The notes under the pieces were generated by a model that worked only from the letters and a program-made list of their open reading frames with translations, was not told the origin of the DNA and ran no database searches. A stretch of 7,721 nucleotides of DNA, taken from an uncultured Acidimicrobiales bacterium (GTDB lineage: Bacteria > Actinomycetota > Acidimicrobiia > Acidimicrobiales > Aldehydirespiratoraceae). The translations under genes were made by a program, and so were the position numbers. Below, piece by piece: positions 6,693 through 7,721 of this stretch. Where the stretch lies: assembly GCA_938091985.1 (NCBI GenBank), contig CALKOE010000492.1, positions 1-7,721 on the forward strand, given 5' to 3'. Numbering within the stretch: the first letter of the stretch is position 1; the number at the start of each line of letters is the position of its first letter.

Positions 6693-7363
6693 GACTCGTC
6701 CTCCCCGGACTCGTCGGACGATGACTCGGCGGGCGCATCGTGCGCGTCGCCGTGGTCGCTGTCGTTGCCGCCGAAGGGCGCGGCTGCGGGAATGGCCATC
6801 GAGGCCGGTTCGAGATCCTCGAGCAGGTCCTCGCCGCGCACACTACGGGTGAGAACGACAGCAGCGATGACGGCGATGGTCAACAGACCAGCGGTGATCT
6901 CGAACGAGAGTGCGTAGTCGCTGAAGAGCACGCGACCGATGCGTTCGACGTCGGTGTATTCGCTCGTGAGCGCCTTGTCGCCCAGACCGCGCACCTGTCC
7001 GGTGAGGCCGTCGGACGCGATGATCGTGGTGACGATGCCGAGCCCGAGCAGGGCAGCGCCGACGATGACGGCGATGGGCCGTTGGCCGGCGATCGGCTCT
7101 TTGATCTGCCACTCTTCGGCCTTGTCGACGCCGAGCAGCATGATCACGAAGAGGAACAAGATCACGATCGCGCCGGCGTAGACGACGATCTGCACCGCAG
7201 CCAGGAAGTGCGCCTCTTGCACGACGAAGAGAAGCGCCACACCCATGAGGGTCTGCACGAGGAAGAGCGCCGAGTGGACCGGGTTCTTGGACCCGACGAC
7301 GCCCAGCGCACCGGCCAGGATGATGATCGCGCCGACAACGAAGGTGATGGTCTCAGCGGTCAC
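6689..7363 (-). CDS. nuoJ: NADH-quinone oxidoreductase subunit J
   Basis: NuoJ is a five-helix membrane subunit of complex I. Its third helix carries the conserved AAVQIVVYAGAIVILFLFVIML stretch (55-76), including Tyr62, in the region that forms the pi-bulge linked to coupling. Other landmarks are NPVHSALFLV (27-36) and the late motif GRVLFSDYALSFEITAGLLTIAVIAAVVLTR (143-173), typical for the family. The length is 224 residues; E. coli NuoJ is 184. The surplus is a hydrophilic C-terminal tail (about 174-224) rich in Asp, Glu and Ser, ending SSSDESGEDES. The GTG start overlaps the nuoI stop as GTGA and has GGAAGGG eight bases upstream. The stop overlaps the nuoK GTG in the same way. The identification is secure. 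The tail is probably disordered and I assign it no function. Confidence 0.96.
   Translation of the reverse strand: MTAETITFVVGAIIILAGALGVVGSKNPVHSALFLVQTLMGVALLFVVQEAHFLAAVQIVVYAGAIVILFLFVIMLLGVDKAEEWQIKEPIAGQRPIAVIVGAALLGLGIVTTIIASDGLTGQVRGLGDKALTSEYTDVERIGRVLFSDYALSFEITAGLLTIAVIAAVVLTRSVRGEDLLEDLEPASMAIPAAAPFGGNDSDHGDAHDAPAESSSDESGEDES
6700..6706 (-). promoter_or_regulatory. Shine-Dalgarno for nuoK
   Basis: GGGGAGG on the minus strand, with GGAGG ending seven bases before the nuoK GTG, lies within the Gly-Glu-Asp codons of the acidic NuoJ tail. It is the strongest ribosome binding site in the window and fixes the GTG start. Confidence 0.8.
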
Positions 7364-7721
7364 GAGTCGGACCCTTCCGCCGGGACCTGATCGACAGCCG
7401 GGGCGCCGGCTTGACCGAGTTCGGGCTCGCGCACGCCATAACCGAGCTCGCCGGCCCAGTGCACGACACCCTCGTAGCGGTGATCGCCTGAGGGAGAGGT
7501 GGCGCGCATCCAGCCCGACGTCATGACGTCGTCGCCTTCACGCCAGTCCTCCCACGGCATCTTCTGGGGCAAGCCGTCGTCGCCGACCACGAGCTCGTTC
7601 TTCGTGTAGATCGCGTCGTCGCGGTTCGTGAACGAGAACTCGAAGAGCTTCGATTCGGTGATGGCCTGTGTGGGGCACGCCTCGACACAGAGGTCGCAGT
7701 GGATGCAGCGCAGGTAGTTGA
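7360..7721 (-). CDS. nuoI: NADH-quinone oxidoreductase subunit I, C-terminal 119 residues (runs off right edge)
   Basis: NuoI is the ferredoxin-like subunit that holds two [4Fe-4S] clusters (N6a and N6b) and passes electrons to N2 in NuoB. Only the C-terminal part is in the window. It begins NYLRC and contains the second cluster motif, C-I-H-C-D-L-C-V-E-A-C-P (bases 7675-7707), with all four cysteines, followed by TQAITESKLFEFSF as expected for the family. The region after the cluster (DAIYTKNELV, then a Trp-rich stretch with PWEDW and SGWMRA) and the tail ending AEGSDS have no further known motif. The first ferredoxin motif and the N-terminal amphipathic region lie beyond the right edge. The stop overlaps the nuoJ GTG as GTGA. 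Given the nuoJ-N genes directly downstream, NuoI is much more likely than a stray ferredoxin. Confidence 0.95.
   Translation of the reverse strand, partial: NYLRCIHCDLCVEACPTQAITESKLFEFSFTNRDDAIYTKNELVVGDDGLPQKMPWEDWREGDDVMTSGWMRATSPSGDHRYEGVVHWAGELGYGVREPELGQAGAPAVDQVPAEGSDS
7372..7378 (-). promoter_or_regulatory. Shine-Dalgarno for nuoJ
   Basis: GGAAGGG on the minus strand lies eight bases before the nuoJ GTG, inside the last codons of nuoI (encoding Glu-Gly of its tail). It supports the GTG start, which otherwise rests only on the GTGA overlap. Confidence 0.75.

Overview
The window is GC-rich and fully coding on the minus strand. It holds the 3' end of a bacterial respiratory complex I (NADH:quinone oxidoreductase, nuo) operon and two further genes. 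In transcription order (high to low coordinates) these are nuoI (3' part only), nuoJ, nuoK, nuoL, nuoM, nuoN, a small polytopic membrane protein, and the start of an exported protein that runs off the left edge. There is no intergenic stretch longer than 4 bases. Junctions are GTGA overlaps (I/J, J/K), a 4-base gap (K/L), TGATG overlaps (L/M, M/N), a 3-base gap (N/small protein) and an overlap of about 8 bases (small protein/exported protein). I see no RNA genes, mobile elements, CRISPR, terminator or promoter.

The I-J-K-L-M-N order, the GC-rich codon use and the GTG starts suit an actinomycete-type bacterium with a full 14-subunit Nuo operon. An Acidimicrobiia-like lineage is my guess, but nothing in the window proves it. 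The genes work as one machine. NuoI carries Fe-S clusters that pass electrons towards quinone. NuoJ and NuoK form the start of the membrane proton path. NuoN, NuoM and NuoL are the three antiporter-like proton pumps. All key charged residues of the pumps can be seen, so the complex looks functional.

The most striking feature is in NuoL. Between the helix after the SKDEI motif (TM13) and the HPHESP motif before TM14, where other NuoL proteins have a short loop, there is an insert of about 150 residues. It is Ala/Glu/Lys-rich, has no proline for 126 residues, and follows a clean heptad pattern: seven heptads, a four-residue step, then seven more heptads, with beta-branched or Leu residues at 'a' and mostly Ala at 'd'. 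It is predicted to be a long cytoplasmic coiled coil or hairpin at the far tip of the membrane arm. Other oddities are an N-terminally enlarged NuoN with about two extra hydrophobic segments, acidic C-terminal tails on NuoM and NuoJ whose last codons double as Shine-Dalgarno sequences for the next gene, and two unrecognised envelope genes coupled to the end of the operon.
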